From: Leptodontidium sp. MPI-SDFR-AT-0119
Lineage: Eukaryota > Ascomycota > Leotiomycetes > Helotiales > Leptodontidiaceae
Length of the DNA stretch: 64,000 nt
Direction: 5' to 3'
NCBI GenBank assembly: GCA_020726505.1
Contig: JAHLEZ010000035.1
Coordinates: 434,001-498,000, forward strand
A program made the position numbers and the translations under genes. The notes beneath the pieces are model-generated. The model was given only the letters and a program-made list of their open reading frames with translations, ran no database searches and was not told the DNA's origin. Each line of letters opens with the position of its first letter. Within the stretch, counting starts at the first letter, position 1. Shown here piece after piece: positions 44,287 through 55,967 of this stretch.

Positions 44287-45993
44287 AAATTTATATACTA
44301 TAACTACTAGTAGAGCTGCTTACTTATTACTATCCTCGTGTATAGTAAAGTCCGTACATCTTAGTAAAAGATAATATTAATGTGCCTCTTAGCAAAGGAT
44401 AATATTCCCCCCCCCCCCGTAAAGCGGTATTGTGCACGCTTATAAGATTATTACCTTTAATACACAAAAATATTATTACTAATATATAAAAGTCTAAAAG
44501 CTAGGCTATAAAAGAAAAATTTAAAACAAAGGCAAATATTTTCTTATTAAATAGCCTCTTATTTTCTTATAAAATGAAAAAAGTAAAATTCGGCCTTAAC
44601 CCTTACGAATTTCAAGGAACAAAAGGCTTCCCCTTTTAAAGTAATAAAACAAATAAACATAAGATAACTAGCTAGTAAGCCCTTAAGCGAGAGTTAGCTG
44701 TCTTATATAGGTTTACGATATTACTTAGGGGGGTGTGAAGGGTATAAAGGGCACCTACTTATTAAGTAGTAGTGGCGCACAGACTAGGACGTTAAGCCTT
44801 TATTTTTAGCTGTAGCTGTATTTTACTTAGGGAATATAACTACGCTTTCACAGTTCTAGAATATCTAGCTTCTTTAGGGGTACACGTTATCTTTTACTAT
44901 ATATCTTATTAGCTATAATAATAGAATTTGTTTATAGAAAGCGTTTAATTTTATAAGATTATAATTATATTAAAGAGAAAAGGCAAGATAATGGTTAATA
45001 ATACGGCCGAGCGTGTCGTGATAATAATATATATAATCGGGTTTTATACTTAAGGCGTTAGCCCACCTTTTAAAACATTAGTAACTTTAATATTAATAGT
45101 ATATTAGCTAATTATATTATATCTTAATAACTATAAGACAAGATATATATAATTATAGTATTAAAAACTACTTCTCGTCTTATTATATAAACCACGGTAA
45201 AGTGTATTTTAGTTCTTATCTTGTTATATACTAGTTACAGCCCTAAAGCTTCGCTTAAATAAGTTTTCTATTAACGAATAAAACCCGAAGATAACGCGCT
45301 AGAGACTTACGACTGTTATAAGCGTAAAAAACAAAGGAACTCGTTTTTTAAGGAGAAGTAATCTAACTTCTCTTAGCTATTTATTAAGGCCTTAAATTAT
45401 ACCCTTTACGAGATATACCTAATTACTAAGTAAACGAAGAATAAAAGTTAAGTAGCTAATAACAGTTATTTTAATAAAGATGTTTTAAGTATAAAGCTAT
45501 TCACGTGATAATATAATACACTTAGGCTAATATAAATAGCGACACCGTCGTAAAATAAGGTTAGCCTAAGCATAATTTTAATAAACATAGTATTGTAAGA
45601 ACTAAACGTGTACTAAATACAAATGGCAGCCCGAGTAATAATATAAGAAAGAAAATAAAGTTATAATAGTTTAAGATTATATATGGAGCGGTATTAAAGC
45701 GAATATAATTAAATTATAAATTCTTGGTAAGCGGTAATTTATCCCTTCTTACGCCGAGAATGTAGGGACAAACTTTAATTTAATAATTAATTATAACGCT
45801 TATATAAGGCCTACCTTAATAAACTTATATTAAGCTTTACTTATTTTAGCGGTTTAATACTTTAACGATTTGCGGTTTAATATATACGTGTTACTAGTGC
45901 TTTTTATAAAACTAACACTTCGATCCTTTATACTACTTCTAGCTTTAGTTTTAACTCTTTGTTATCGGCCGCTTATATAACTCTTTTACACTT
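44287..45993. other. AT-rich, RIP-like block
   Basis: TpA-rich, no intact frame. It includes a run of about eleven C at 44,407-44,418, an unusual feature in this context and a possible assembly weak point. It probably represents decayed DNA transposons next to the pogo remnant. Confidence 0.55.
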
Positions 45994-46248
45994 TTAGCCA
46001 CGTTCTTTCTTATTAAATAACTCTTTTATAATATATAACGCTTCTAGCTCGGCCTTTACCTCTGTATTTAAACTAGTATTCTTACGCTTCCGGCCGTGTT
46101 TTCCCTTCTCTTTTATTATATCTTTCGCAGCACGCTTTACTCGTGCTTCCTTAATGTCTTTATAGCTCATTACCTTCCCTTTCCCTTTCCCTAGCACTAC
46201 AGACTTGGTTAACCAGCGAACTTTGGCTTCGTTATTTATACTCGTCAA
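45994..46248 (-). mobile_element. pogo/Fot1 transposase C-terminal remnant
   Basis: The 84-codon frame contains GKGKVMSYKDIKEAR and KGKHGRKRKN, the Lys/Arg-rich tail seen at the C-terminus of fungal Fot1/pogo-type DDE transposases. The DDE catalytic part, expected at higher coordinates on this strand, is missing: sequence above 46,250 is unrelated. The body downstream is AT-rich. Confidence 0.6.
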
Positions 46249-47185
46249 GAATGAGTTTCGTTCACCGAGGAGGGCACAATACGCAATAGATCTTTAGCCG
46301 GCATTGGCAAGATTTTGCACATGCCTCTGAAGCTGTGGTATACTTGTTTTTGTAAGTGTACTAGTATCCTTTTATATATAAAGTTCTTTTCTTTTTACTA
46401 ATATTATAAGCCTTGGGATTTTGCCGTGGAGTATTTATCGAAGATTTTTCTAACTCGGTATAGCTCATATTTTTAAATGAGTCCATTTTAGAAAATGAGC
46501 TCTTCTGCGAGGTTAAAGTAGGCAGGATCGAGTGGGAAAATGTAAGGTGTTGAGTGTCACGGTAGGCAAAGCTTGTAGAATTGCGGTTCAGAAATGTATT
46601 CAGAACTAATCTCTGGCCTTCTAAGAAGTCCAGAGGGGAAGCGTATATATAGAGGGGGTGTCCCGTGCGGGGCACTAAAGCACCGGCGTGCGAGGACATA
46701 CGCAGTCGTGATATGTCCTACCACTATTTAGACAAATAGAGTTCATTGCACCCCCGCATCAGCATCGGTCCTTAGGCTCCTTGGCTCAGAGGAAACAAGT
46801 GCGCGTACATATGACAGAAAAGTAGGAGAGTTTTAGACTTATGTTGCCATAATAGTCAATATAGAACTTCACCAAAACATATAATGCTTTAAACAACTTA
46901 CTATGAAGGATCTATTGCGCAGTATAGGTGGTGTTTCCTTGGAGCGACGCCGTTTGGTTGGGGGGGGGGGGAAGGTTGATGGTGCCTAACGTCTTAGGTT
47001 TGGCTTGAGTGTATATGGAATATCGATACCGCGATCCTTAGATTGATGTAATCTGAGAAGGTTACTATGTTACTATATTGCGAAGTATTTATTTGTATTT
47101 GGCTGGTGAGAGTGCGATGGGGGTGTGCTTGGGTGGATGGGTATGGATGGATAAGAGAAGGGGAAGGAATTGGTTGGTGGGTTTG
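46249..47185. other. non-coding, with dispersed repeat and G-run
   Basis: It holds copy 2 of the 32-bp repeat (46400-46431) and a run of about eleven G near 46,961-46,971. A minus-strand frame at 46,361-46,699 runs through the repeat and has no known motif. Confidence 0.45.
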
Positions 47186-47419
47186 GAGGAGATGCTCCAC
47201 AGTGCTCTCTTCAGTAAGCGGACATTCATCACGGTCGCGCATCGCATCAATATAGTCATCAACTCTGACCGCATCGTCGTGCTCAGGAATTGTGAAGTTA
47301 CTGAATTTGACACGCCCGCAGAGCTTATATCGCAGGAAGGGCTCTTCTACAAGCTCGTCAAGGAAGCTGGGCTCCTGGAGAGTGTGGTTTCACAGAACTA
47401 CGGTTGTGATAGCTCTTGA
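47186..47419 (+). pseudogene. ABC-transporter C-terminal scrap
   Basis: The last 78 codons of this frame match the end of an ABC ATPase domain of the multidrug-exporter type: TFITVAHRINIV contains the H-loop His, followed by SDRIVVL, EFDTPAEL and GLFYKLVKEAG. The Walker A, signature and Walker B motifs should lie upstream but the preceding sequence is unrelated, so only the extreme C-terminus remains. Confidence 0.65.
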
Positions 47420-47722
47420 GGCGTATCAAAGGCGAGTCCTATAATATTGTTTTTGAGCTTCTGATTACTAAAGACGATGACAGGCGACAAGATCCCCGAT
47501 TGGACCTTATTTCGCTCGGAAAAGACTGTTGAATCTCGAGATGTCATCCCTTCGTACTCAAGTCGGCGTGGAAGAGTGTTGACACTCTTTGAGATCGAAC
47601 CTGTCGTATCACTAATACCGGCGATTGCACGTCGGGATCATCAAGTTGATCCCTCGCGATCCCAAACCGCTCTTCTCGGGAGCACTAGAGTCAATAACAA
47701 TGAACTCACTATATAGTTCCCA

Positions 47723-48363
47723 ATGGAGCACAGAAGATTCATGAATTGCAACAAGGACGGCCTGAAGATCCTGAAGTACAATGCCATGAGGCCAAAGGAT
47801 GAAGTCATGGCAACGTTACTCCATGATCCCAAGATCCAAGACTACGATATTCTGGCTTTCCAAGAGCGTGGAGGAACTGTTGACAAGGGGTTGTAGGAAC
47901 CTAGAGGCTAGTACGAATGTGTGGAATTGATCATGTGATGAGTGAGTCATGTGCAGCTTGCATATGACTCTTTGGGAAGGTTAGAGGGATAGGCACGAGT
48001 GTTACGCTGTATATGTATGGAGATTTTTCCATACGACAAACAGTAGTTCGGTCGATATATTCAGAACCTGTCAAAAGGAAACCCTTTATCTCAACTACTC
48101 ACAGCCCATCCTCATCCTCCTCTCACCTCTGCTTCCCCGAAGATAGTAGAGGAGCACCAGCAAGAGTCTGTTTCGTCGTCAACAGAAGGATCGATCCGAA
48201 TAGGTGGAAATTTACAGAACATACTCGAGACTTGAGCACACTGGAAATCGCTACACTAACCTCGGACGTAGATGCTAGTATCTCAACTGTCCTTTCCGGC
48301 TTTAGAAAAAGAAAACCCCCTCTCTTTGTAGAAACCAGAACGCAGTACCCTAGTAGTCGCTAA
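47723..48363 (+). mobile_element. LINE endonuclease (EEP) remnant
   Basis: Two pieces in different frames resemble the start of a Tad1-type LINE endonuclease. Piece one (47723-47896) has LKILKYNAM, MATLLHDPKIQDYDILAFQE, then a stop. Piece two (about 48163-48252) has RVCFVVNRRIDPNRW and DLSTLEI. The DFN and reverse-transcriptase regions are absent. It is a truncated, frameshifted copy. Confidence 0.6.
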
Positions 48364-48884
48364 TCCTTCACAACACTAGAAAAACATGGCAACACTCATT
48401 AACTCATCCTGTTCTCAATAACCTCCCCCAAAAAACATATTTAGCTCTTCAAGGTGCCTTCCAATCCCTCACAGGGTCATTGTCGTAATGTCATTACTCT
48501 CGGTCGAGATCTTTAACCCGCAGGACAGACAAGTTATTTTCTGGTCTGACCACACATCGAAAGAACAGGTCACCGATGGCCTTTGGCCTTTGCCAGTCCA
48601 CCAACCTCGGACTCCTAACTTCGCTCCTTCTGGGTGGTATGGTGAAGAGTCCAATATCATCGTTTCGAGCTTGGTGATGGGATTTAATTTCAGGATTTGC
48701 TTTTCTAGGGGGGATACTGAGTTGAATGGATCATTCCTTCGTCCTTTCAAATACACGTAATTTTCTCAGGCTCGAACGAACTACCAAGTGGTGTTGCAGA
48801 GCGTTGGACAGCCAATGGGAAAGTCGTTATTTGGAAGGTCTTCCCAGTGGCCAGATGTGCACTTCCAGCCTCTGCGGGGTAATG
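48364..48884. other. no gene recognised
   Basis: Short frames on both strands without motifs. It may contain further LINE debris and the 3' UTR of the FAS1 gene. Confidence 0.4.
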
Positions 48885-50205
48885 TCAAAGTTTCAAGACA
48901 AAAGCTAAGAGGACGAAGACACCCAACTTGACATCGGGAAAGGTACGTATTGCTGCTCCGGACTTGGAGGGAGTCGTAGTCGACGTTGGTGATGGGACTG
49001 CCGACGCTGAACTTGATGCCGACAGGTCCTCCAGTGAAGACATCACCTATTTTTGTCCATGAAATCGCGAGCCCCTAACTTCAAGGCCAATAGGGGAAAC
49101 ACACCTTGTCAACAACATGCACAACGCCATTATTGGTGCTACATCTACTATTAGTCTAGCTCAAGACTAAACTGATATTAAAGCCACTCACATAACATTC
49201 GGACTCACAACTTTCGCATCATTAAACCACACCTCTCCCTCCTTCACCGTCACCTGTATTTTCAACTCATTATCCGACAAGTACACCTGCCCGTCCTCCA
49301 AGAAATTTGTATACAGAACCTGAGGAAAAGTGTGCATTTTCATCGCACTTTCCAGAGCGGAATCGTTGAGATTGTTCTCAGGATGCTGAGCATTTGCGAA
49401 GGCGGTGTCGGTTGGTCCGATGCAGGTGTAGTTGGCGCTGTCGTCAAGATCGTCCCAGATGCCGGCGCGGGTGATTGCGCTGTCGAGGGAGCTGAGACCG
49501 GAGTTGCGGATCGTTGCAGAGCAGTGCTCAGGTAGAGTGAGGAATCTGGATTCATATTAGCATGGGACGTGCATTTGAAGAGTGCATGAGAGGCTCTAGG
49601 GCCATGTGTGCTAACCGATCGATCATCTGAAACATTCCTCCATCCCATATCCCATCCAAGGCCGTCAAGTTTGCATCAGATGAGAGCCCAGATCGCACTT
49701 CTAAGCTTTGGAGTCCCGCACCCCTCACACGGAACTTCTTACTGCTCGACTGCAGCCCTGACTGGATGAAAACAACTTGGCCATTCGCACTTGCAGGATT
49801 TGAAAAGTTAGCCGAAAGCGCCGTGCCTGCGGATCTATTGTTGTACTGCTCGCCAACTAAAAGTGATGGAGCCGTGAGACCCCTCGACGCTGAGAAGTTC
49901 GCACTAGACAGTCGCCCAACTAAGACATGGTACTGAATAAGCGATGTGAGCTCAGTTGCTGAAAGAGCCGTGATTGAGTATCCGTTATCGCTCTCATATT
50001 TTGCAAATGCGTTGTCGTTGGGAACGAGAATAGTGTGGGGTTCAGTGGAAGAGTTCGTCAGTAGCTGACTTGCTAGAGGGAAATTGTTTTCGAAGAAAGA
50101 AGTAAAGTTGGACAGCTGCGAGATTTGGCTAATGGCGGCATAAAACGATTGTGCGCCGGCGCCAAGAGCGCAACTGAGATATAAGAGAGTACTTGAGAGT
50201 TGCAT
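48885..50205 (-). CDS. FAS1 (fasciclin) GPI-type cell-surface protein
   Basis: Four exons: 50,205 to about 49,614, then about 49,557 to 49,192, a short exon carrying GVVHVVDK, and a last exon ending at 48,885. It starts with a signal peptide (MQLSSTLLYLSCALGAGAQS). The first FAS1 domain shows TILVPNDNAFAKY and LIQYHVL. The second shows NYTCIGPTDTAFANA and TNNGVVHVVDK. The C-terminus has a Ser/Thr linker and ends in a hydrophobic stretch, GVFVLLAFVLKL, right at the stop, which suits a GPI-anchor signal. Many Asn-x-Ser/Thr sites are present. Fungal two-domain fasciclins act in cell adhesion or wall organisation. It is divergent from the surface-protein gene on the plus strand. Confidence 0.88.
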
Positions 50206-50925
50206 GTGTTCGAAGTCATCGATATGACCGACGTTCGGGACTTACAAAGGCTCAACACTAGAAATGGGGGCCTAAGGGTACTAATAGATTTTCAACTATG
50301 TTACAAAGCAGCCTAGCTGCGAATACCAGATCCCTTTTGACGAACGGTTGGAGCGGGGTGACACCTGGCTCGAATAGTCGGACTGCATGAAGGGCAGTGG
50401 GCTTGCTTCTCCAATTCCGATTGACCGAAAGTGCCGAAAAATCTCGGCGCCTCATCAAACTATCCGCGGACACTCCTTTTCGACAGGGGGGGGGTGTTGC
50501 GGTGATGCTTAGCGAGGAGGCTTGTGAAAATGCCAACCATGTTCTGCTAGGTGGGAATACGGAATTCTCATTGCAACGGCGCTTTCCGCAACCCGATCAG
50601 CTGCAGACGCCAGAACCATACAAAAGCATGCCACTGGTAGCAAGTTTCCAGCTCAACTTCGGGGCTGACAGTTCGGCATTTGATTGGAATTACAAAAGGA
50701 TCTCCAGGATCCCCAGTCCTCAGCTCTCCTGCTGTTGACGTATGGCAAACACATATCCTCTTGACTTCAGCTTCTGATCCTGTGGGCTGATCACGGAGCT
50801 CCGGGAACAGTATTCGCATGTGCTTTCAGAGGTTATCTCCAACACAGGAACGGTCTAGTGATGGGTCCAACTGTTGTATGAAGAATCTTCACAACTATTT
50901 CATTAGTGTCTTCTCGAGCGAAGCT
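50206..50925. promoter_or_regulatory. divergent promoter region of two surface-protein genes
   Basis: About 720 bp between the divergent FAS1 and cysteine-rich membrane-protein genes. A G-run occurs near 50,487-50,495. No gene or clear binding site is seen. Confidence 0.45.
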
Positions 50926-52022
50926 ATGAATCTATTTCTGCGATGCTTTGTTACCTCGTCGATGTTTGTGGCACTGCTTTACGGTCACATACATGCCTTG
51001 GCGTTAAGTCCGATGGCCAAAAGGACACAATATAATCTGGGCCTCCAAATCGGCATAAACCCAGAACCGACATCTGTTCCACATGCATTCCGCGGCGCAC
51101 ATCAGTTGCGGCAAGCTGGTGCTTCCAATCCTACTTGTGGTTGGGTTGATGGTAATAAAGGTATGAGTAATCTCGACCTGATTTGAGGTCATATATCGTG
51201 AGAGCAGCAGTGCACTTGCTGACACACTAGTCACAAAGCCGACCCTGTTACTTGCGCATCAGCACAGTTCATCTGCGGAACGACTGGACCATCTGTAGTA
51301 GGGTGTTGTAAGAGGACAACAAGTGCTTTGTGCGGCGACATATTCACCACCTGCTATGACTTTCTTGGAGTGCCTTGCAATGCTGCCTGTCAAGCGAACT
51401 TGAACAATCTGATCTGGTGAGTTTTTTTCACCCTTCCAAAGGGCATCATATGCCACATGATCTCTTCGCATGCTTACCCGCCTATCACAGCATATCTCCA
51501 ACGCCTTACTGTGTTGAATACTTGTACGCCAGTGGCTCTATCGGATACGGTTGTGGTCTGTACAGCGGGCTCACCAAGACCGTCGCCATCACCACAAATT
51601 CCAATGGAGCAGGCCCCTTAACAGGTGTTGCAGCCAGCGATACCACAACATCCTCCTCCACCTCTTCAGCTTTAACTACACCCGCAACATCTTCTTCCTC
51701 TCCAACCCTAACTGCATCAACACACTCCTCGACCAGCCTCAGTGGAGGTGCTATAGCAGGAGTGTCCATCGGCTCCGCCTTGGGCGTCGTTTTCATCTCG
51801 CTCACAATCTGGTGGATCTTTATGAAGCGGCGCCCCAACTCTTCTGTGGAATCAACTCATCAAGAATCGGAAGCGGGCGGAAATCACAGGCCCATACGGG
51901 ACTCGGTGACGCTCTATGGATCAGTGCATTCGCCGAAGATTTTGGGACCTTGCGGCCCTGAGCAACGGGCATCGTATATAGGTCCGACAATGCCGGAGAT
52001 GGATGGGGGAAGGCACCGATAG
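50926..52022 (+). CDS. cysteine-rich single-pass membrane glycoprotein
   Basis: Three exons: 50,926 to about 51,161, about 51,240-51,418, and about 51,494-52,022; the joins read through NK-ADPVTC and NNLI-C-ISPTPYC in phase. A signal peptide (MNLFLRCFVTSSMFVALLY) is followed by a domain of about 12 cysteines (PTCGWVDGN, VTCASAQFICG, VVGCCKRTT, CGDIFTTC, GVPCNAAC, PTPYCVEYLY, GYGCGLYSG). Then come a Ser/Thr-rich stalk, one membrane helix (SIGSALGVVFISLTIWWIF), a basic stop-transfer MKRR and a cytosolic tail. The plan matches Mid2/WSC-like fungal wall sensors, though the Cys domain is not a standard WSC. A surface-sensor role is inferred. Confidence 0.82.
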
Positions 52023-53039
52023 CCATGTCCAAGTCGGTGCCTGGATACAAAGGATCTTCTACGCCATGGTTATATCCATTTTGTTTCAATTCGAAATACA
52101 TAACCACAGATATGGAGGAAAAGTCGGGGAGGACGCTAGGAGAATTCAATTGGCGTGCGACATGTAAGAATCCCAAATAGTTAACTTTCTGGAACGTTCC
52201 GACCCAGCTTCTAATGTATTGCCGCTAAGTTTACTAAAGATAAAAAGCGTGTGGGAATGGTCCTCTTTTAATACTTGTTGTCTTACGGCCAAAACTTGTA
52301 CCCTTAAACCCTCTGTAGCTTTGTATTCGCCCTTATTAGCTAGTGTCGCTGAAGTATTAGTCATAAGTGTAAGTGTAGAAAAAAAGCGTGGTGATCTCCT
52401 TATCAATAAGGGTCTTTGCATTAATCCCTAGCTTTGTTTCTTTAGCCATCTTTGATCGCGAGTCGAGGTTAGACCTCAAAAGATTTACTTGTAGCTTAGG
52501 CATGTGCTTTTTCGTTTTTTTTTCGCTTAAGATCGTAGTTGGTAGATATTGCTTTCGTAATATAGATGATCGTGTTGTGTTGTGGCGAGTAAAGCACCAC
52601 AGGTCCAAGAACGTTTAGTAGTCCACGTAAGAACACATAGAATCTTGGCAATGATTGCATAAGAGAGGTAACACCGTTTAGGAAAGTATGGGGTCTTTTA
52701 ATATTAACCGAAATCATTCTTCGCTTTAACTCGAGGTCTTAATCCGCGTCGCGACCTTGTACAGAGAATGCGGTATATAATGATTGGAATATAGGGCATA
52801 ATTTTATGAAGGCTATTGAAGACCCCTGAGAAATCTTAGAGTCCCTTAAAAGAGGCTTTTCCCTTAGAAGGATAATCGTTAGGGGGGTAAATGATATAAG
52901 TGTATTCTCTTTTTTGATTAATATATTGCGATTTTCTTTTGCCCTTTTATTTTACTTTTTTGATACTTATTCGGAGTTATTCCCATCCTTCACACGGATC
53001 ACTTCCTTTACGTGCTAAGGTATCCTTTTTATCTATTCT
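52023..53039. other. start of second AT-rich block
   Basis: Composition turns AT-rich at about 52,150. Apart from the TPR scrap I see only short frames without motifs. Confidence 0.45.
52206..52364 (-). pseudogene. TPR-repeat scrap (NB-ARC/kinesin-light-chain type)
   Basis: One and a half tetratricopeptide units are legible on the minus strand: TSATLANKGEYKATEGL, then VLAVRQQVLKEDHSHTL. This is the pattern of the TPR arrays that end many fungal STAND proteins. No ATPase domain is present nearby, so this is a fragment. Confidence 0.55.
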
Positions 53040-53520
53040 TAGATTTTGCTTACGGCATCTTCTCCTAATAATTCTCTCACCTCGCCCTTAACTTCTTCTT
53101 GTTATTTGTTCCCCCTTTGCGTGTAGTTTTCTTTTTTTATCTAAAACTAACGTTTAATTGCGTTAAGATTAGGAGAGTTACTAGGTCAAAGCATTTTAAT
53201 AACCTCTTGTAAGTTATGCACTTCTTGTTGATACTTTGAGGCGTGAGCCGGAGTATTATTTTCTTGAATTAAAGTATCCGGGCGATTCTTTTGGTATTTT
53301 ATAGCGAATGGGAGTAGTTTCTCTAGTAAAATATACTTCTGGTATTAGTACTAGTTGATGCTCCCCCTTCTTAATTTTTACACAACTGCGCTATTTTCTT
53401 TACTGTGGACTTACGTCTTTTTAATGCTATTAGGCCTCCTACCGTGCTTTCTAGTTTAATCTCTTAGCCACTTCTTCCAAGCTCTCTCCCATTGAGCTTT
53501 ATCGTTCTTCATTGTGAGGG
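53040..53520 (-). mobile_element. Tc1/mariner transposase remnant, RIP-like decay
   Basis: Minus-strand fragments in one frame with stops spell a Tc1/mariner DDE core: KYQKNRPDTLIQENNTPAHA with a second-Asp-like position changed, then SNSPNLNAIKR, the counterpart of the SPDLNPIE block. A C-terminal EEVKGEVRELLGEDAV follows at about 53,050-53,095. Several stops interrupt it at positions where Trp or Gln is usual. Upstream pieces continue to about 53,520. The rest of the element, probably to about 54,250, is too decayed to define. Confidence 0.6.
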
Positions 53521-55139
53521 CATTTCGAGTATCCAAATGAACCTTTCGATCTCTCTTCTCTTGTGCTGTTTTTGGTTCTAACATATAATATGGGCCCTTG
53601 TTATTATACGAAAAATAGCCTTAGAACGTGAATTTAGAGAAGCCTTTTTAATGTTGTTTGATTATATGCTTATGGAAAGCTTTTGTCGGCAATCTTTACA
53701 CGCGTTGTTTGCCTCTTATGCCTCCTAATTGTATTTGTAGTCTCATTTAAAAAGATCACGTTTTTCTAATCCTTAAGAGTCTATTATTGCCTCTTTAAAC
53801 AATACGCAAGGCGAGTTGCTTCATTAACAACGTTGAGACTTAGTTTGATAATTAATTTACATTGATTATAACTTCTTGCTTTTAAAATCTTCCAAATGGT
53901 CCTCGGGGCAACTTTAAAGCCTTACTACTTCACTCCCTTAGAAATTGTTGTCGTGTAACATAGGTATGCTCACGTCCCTAGCCTACGTAAGTTATAGGGG
54001 CAGTTGTAGTCAGGAGCTTCCTTCTAGAAATCAGACACTTTTTGCCACCACGTTGCAGCTATGAGAGCCATGCCTACCGTCGATTAGAGCTTTGCACGAC
54101 AATTGTAGTAGTCAAGAAGCCACGGGTTGTTGAGTTTTTCGTAACAACTTTTAAGATAACTGTTATTGCCTCCGCTGAAATCGTAGGTCTCCTAGATCTC
54201 TTCTTATTCGCTATATGCCAAGTCTTTAATATTATACTAGTGTTTTGCTTCTAGTTACGCTGTCGAGCCTTTGCCGCGAGACTATAAACACGTGATTTGT
54301 TTATACTTGTAATAGCGGTAATTCGTATTATATTAATATAATAGTTTAATATAATAGCAGCTCGTATTCTTGCTTTGATACAGAACTCTTTTTTAACAGC
54401 TTTTAATAGAACCACAGCTTTGCTTTTGTCTTTAGGCTCCGGAGGAAGGGGAATCAGTGGTGACTTTATATTTTCGTTATTTTTAGAACCTAATCATAAC
54501 TTAAACTACTTTATCTCTTTTTTATCTTCGTTATCCGTTTCACCAGATATAATAGAGTTAGGAGGATCGGATAGCTCAAAAGAGTCGTCTGACAAGCCTA
54601 AATCGGCAAATTCAAACATTCTAGCGGCCTCTATTAGAAAGAGGGTCAATATCTCAGAGATGTGGAGTGTTGTGGAGAGTAGTAGAGCGTACGAAGTGGT
54701 GATAATTGAGGGGGGATATCGAACTACCCCTATATTACCCCTCTTCCAGTGCACCGACAGCGGCTCAGCCCCTGTAAATACAAGGGGCTGAGAGCCGATA
54801 AAATCACCAACAGAGGCACAGTTACAGGGGATAATCTTGGCTCGAACGCCGGTGGTCTCCTACAGGCTCTTACAGGTAGTATTAGTGGAGCTAGGAATGT
54901 AATGCCCCGTATTCCAATCACTTCATGCCGCGCTCTCTGTACAAATCTGTACGCCACAACAGCTACAGGGGCTTTTGAGGATTGCTAGCTTGCTAGCAAG
55001 GCTCTAGAATTTAGAGGTTGCTTTTTTATAAGTATTAGGGGTGATAAAGAGCCCGATAGTGGAGCAATAATAAGGGGAGTCCTCGTTTACTATTTATAAA
55101 GGCATTTTACACGTCAGGCCTGAGGGCGGAGAGGATTTT
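53521..55139. other. AT-rich to mixed, no gene
   Basis: Up to about 54,350 this is probably the decayed 5' part of the mariner element. From 54,400 to 55,130 the composition is less AT-rich; a 138-codon frame at 54,375-54,791 has no recognisable feature. A hairpin at 54,761-54,797 has 7- to 8-bp perfect inner arms plus outer pairing. Confidence 0.4.
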
Positions 55140-55391
55140 TGTAACGATAGGACTAGGTGTTGGACATTATGGCGAGTCAGGGACTTCAGGGGATCCACCT
55201 GTGTTGAGTTAGACTGGAGTCGGACCCGTACTAGAGTGGTTCCGGAGGCTACTTGTATTTAAAGGAGCACTCTCCCTCTTATTTCTTTATCTTCTTGTTT
55301 CCTTCGTATTAGACCTATTAGTACTCGATAGCCAACGCCAACGTACTACCACATACCTCTTGCAACGCTCTCTTCTGCTAGTGTCGTTACA
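55140..55391. mobile_element. solo LTR, family B
   Basis: A 252-bp block starts TGTAACGATAGG and ends AGTGTCGTTACA, with 8-bp terminal inverted repeats TGTAACGA/TCGTTACA. The pentamer ATTTT flanks both sides (55135-55139 and 55392-55396), a perfect duplication. A TATTTAAAGG promoter-like box lies at about 55,256 followed by CT-rich sequence. No internal region is attached. It is unrelated in sequence to the LTRs at 42,156 and 43,986. Confidence 0.85.
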
Positions 55392-55547
55392 ATTTTCTAG
55401 TAAAAGGGGGTTAAAATGTTCTAAGTTGACGATAGAATAAGAATAAAATAAAAATTTAAAAGACGTCGATATGTATAAAGAATTTGATATATTTAAAGTC
55501 AAAGTACCCCTCAATTTTCTCGTCACGGTGGGTTCCTCGCTACCAGT

Positions 55548-55680
55548 GTGAGAAATGATGATATTAGATTAGATTAATGGCCATTAATCTAAATCTAATC
55601 AAGTAAAATTTCAATTAATCAAATTCTAGTCTAATCTAATCTAATTAATTGATTATTAATTAATTAATTTAATTAATATA
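55548..55680. repeat. GATTAA-rich degenerate repeat, left
   Basis: A run of loosely repeated ATTAATC / GATTAGATT words, partly palindromic. A similar run at about 57,985-58,075 lies on the other side of the gag-only element. Confidence 0.5.
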
Positions 55681-55780
55681 AGAGCCGTATCCTAAAGCAG
55701 TATAGTCTAGTAGACTATGCCTAAAATAGACTAACGAATACTAAAAATAAAGGTTACTAAGCTTTACCGAGGCTTCCTGA

Positions 55781-55929
55781 TGTGACGCAACGGGCTTTCT
55801 AATTCTTATATACGTTCTTAGAATACAAAGTAAAGATTAAAGATCAAGAGATTAAGAGAAGTTAAATAGGGGCTCGCGGCCTGAGGCCTATAAGGCACTA
55901 ATCCCATGGCGATGCGTCAGCTCGTTACA
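55781..55929 (-). repeat. 3' LTR of gag-only element
   Basis: 149 bp, TGTGACG...CGTTACA on the plus strand. It differs from its partner at 55,800, within the GGCCTATAAGG segment and at the final CGTTACA. Confidence 0.9.
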
Positions 55930-55944
55930 TTACTCCCCCCCTCC
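55930..55944 (-). other. polypurine tract
   Basis: On the minus strand GGAGGGGGGGAGTAA abuts the 3' LTR, the place where plus-strand DNA synthesis is primed in LTR retrotransposons. It confirms the minus-strand orientation of the element. Confidence 0.8.
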
Positions 55945-55967
55945 GAAAAAAGCTCGTCCCGAGCGTC

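Noticed and set aside
54375..54791. 138-codon plus-strand frame in the AT-rich block
   Set aside because: Ser-rich, no motif, begins at a non-ATG codon and lies in decayed transposon DNA.
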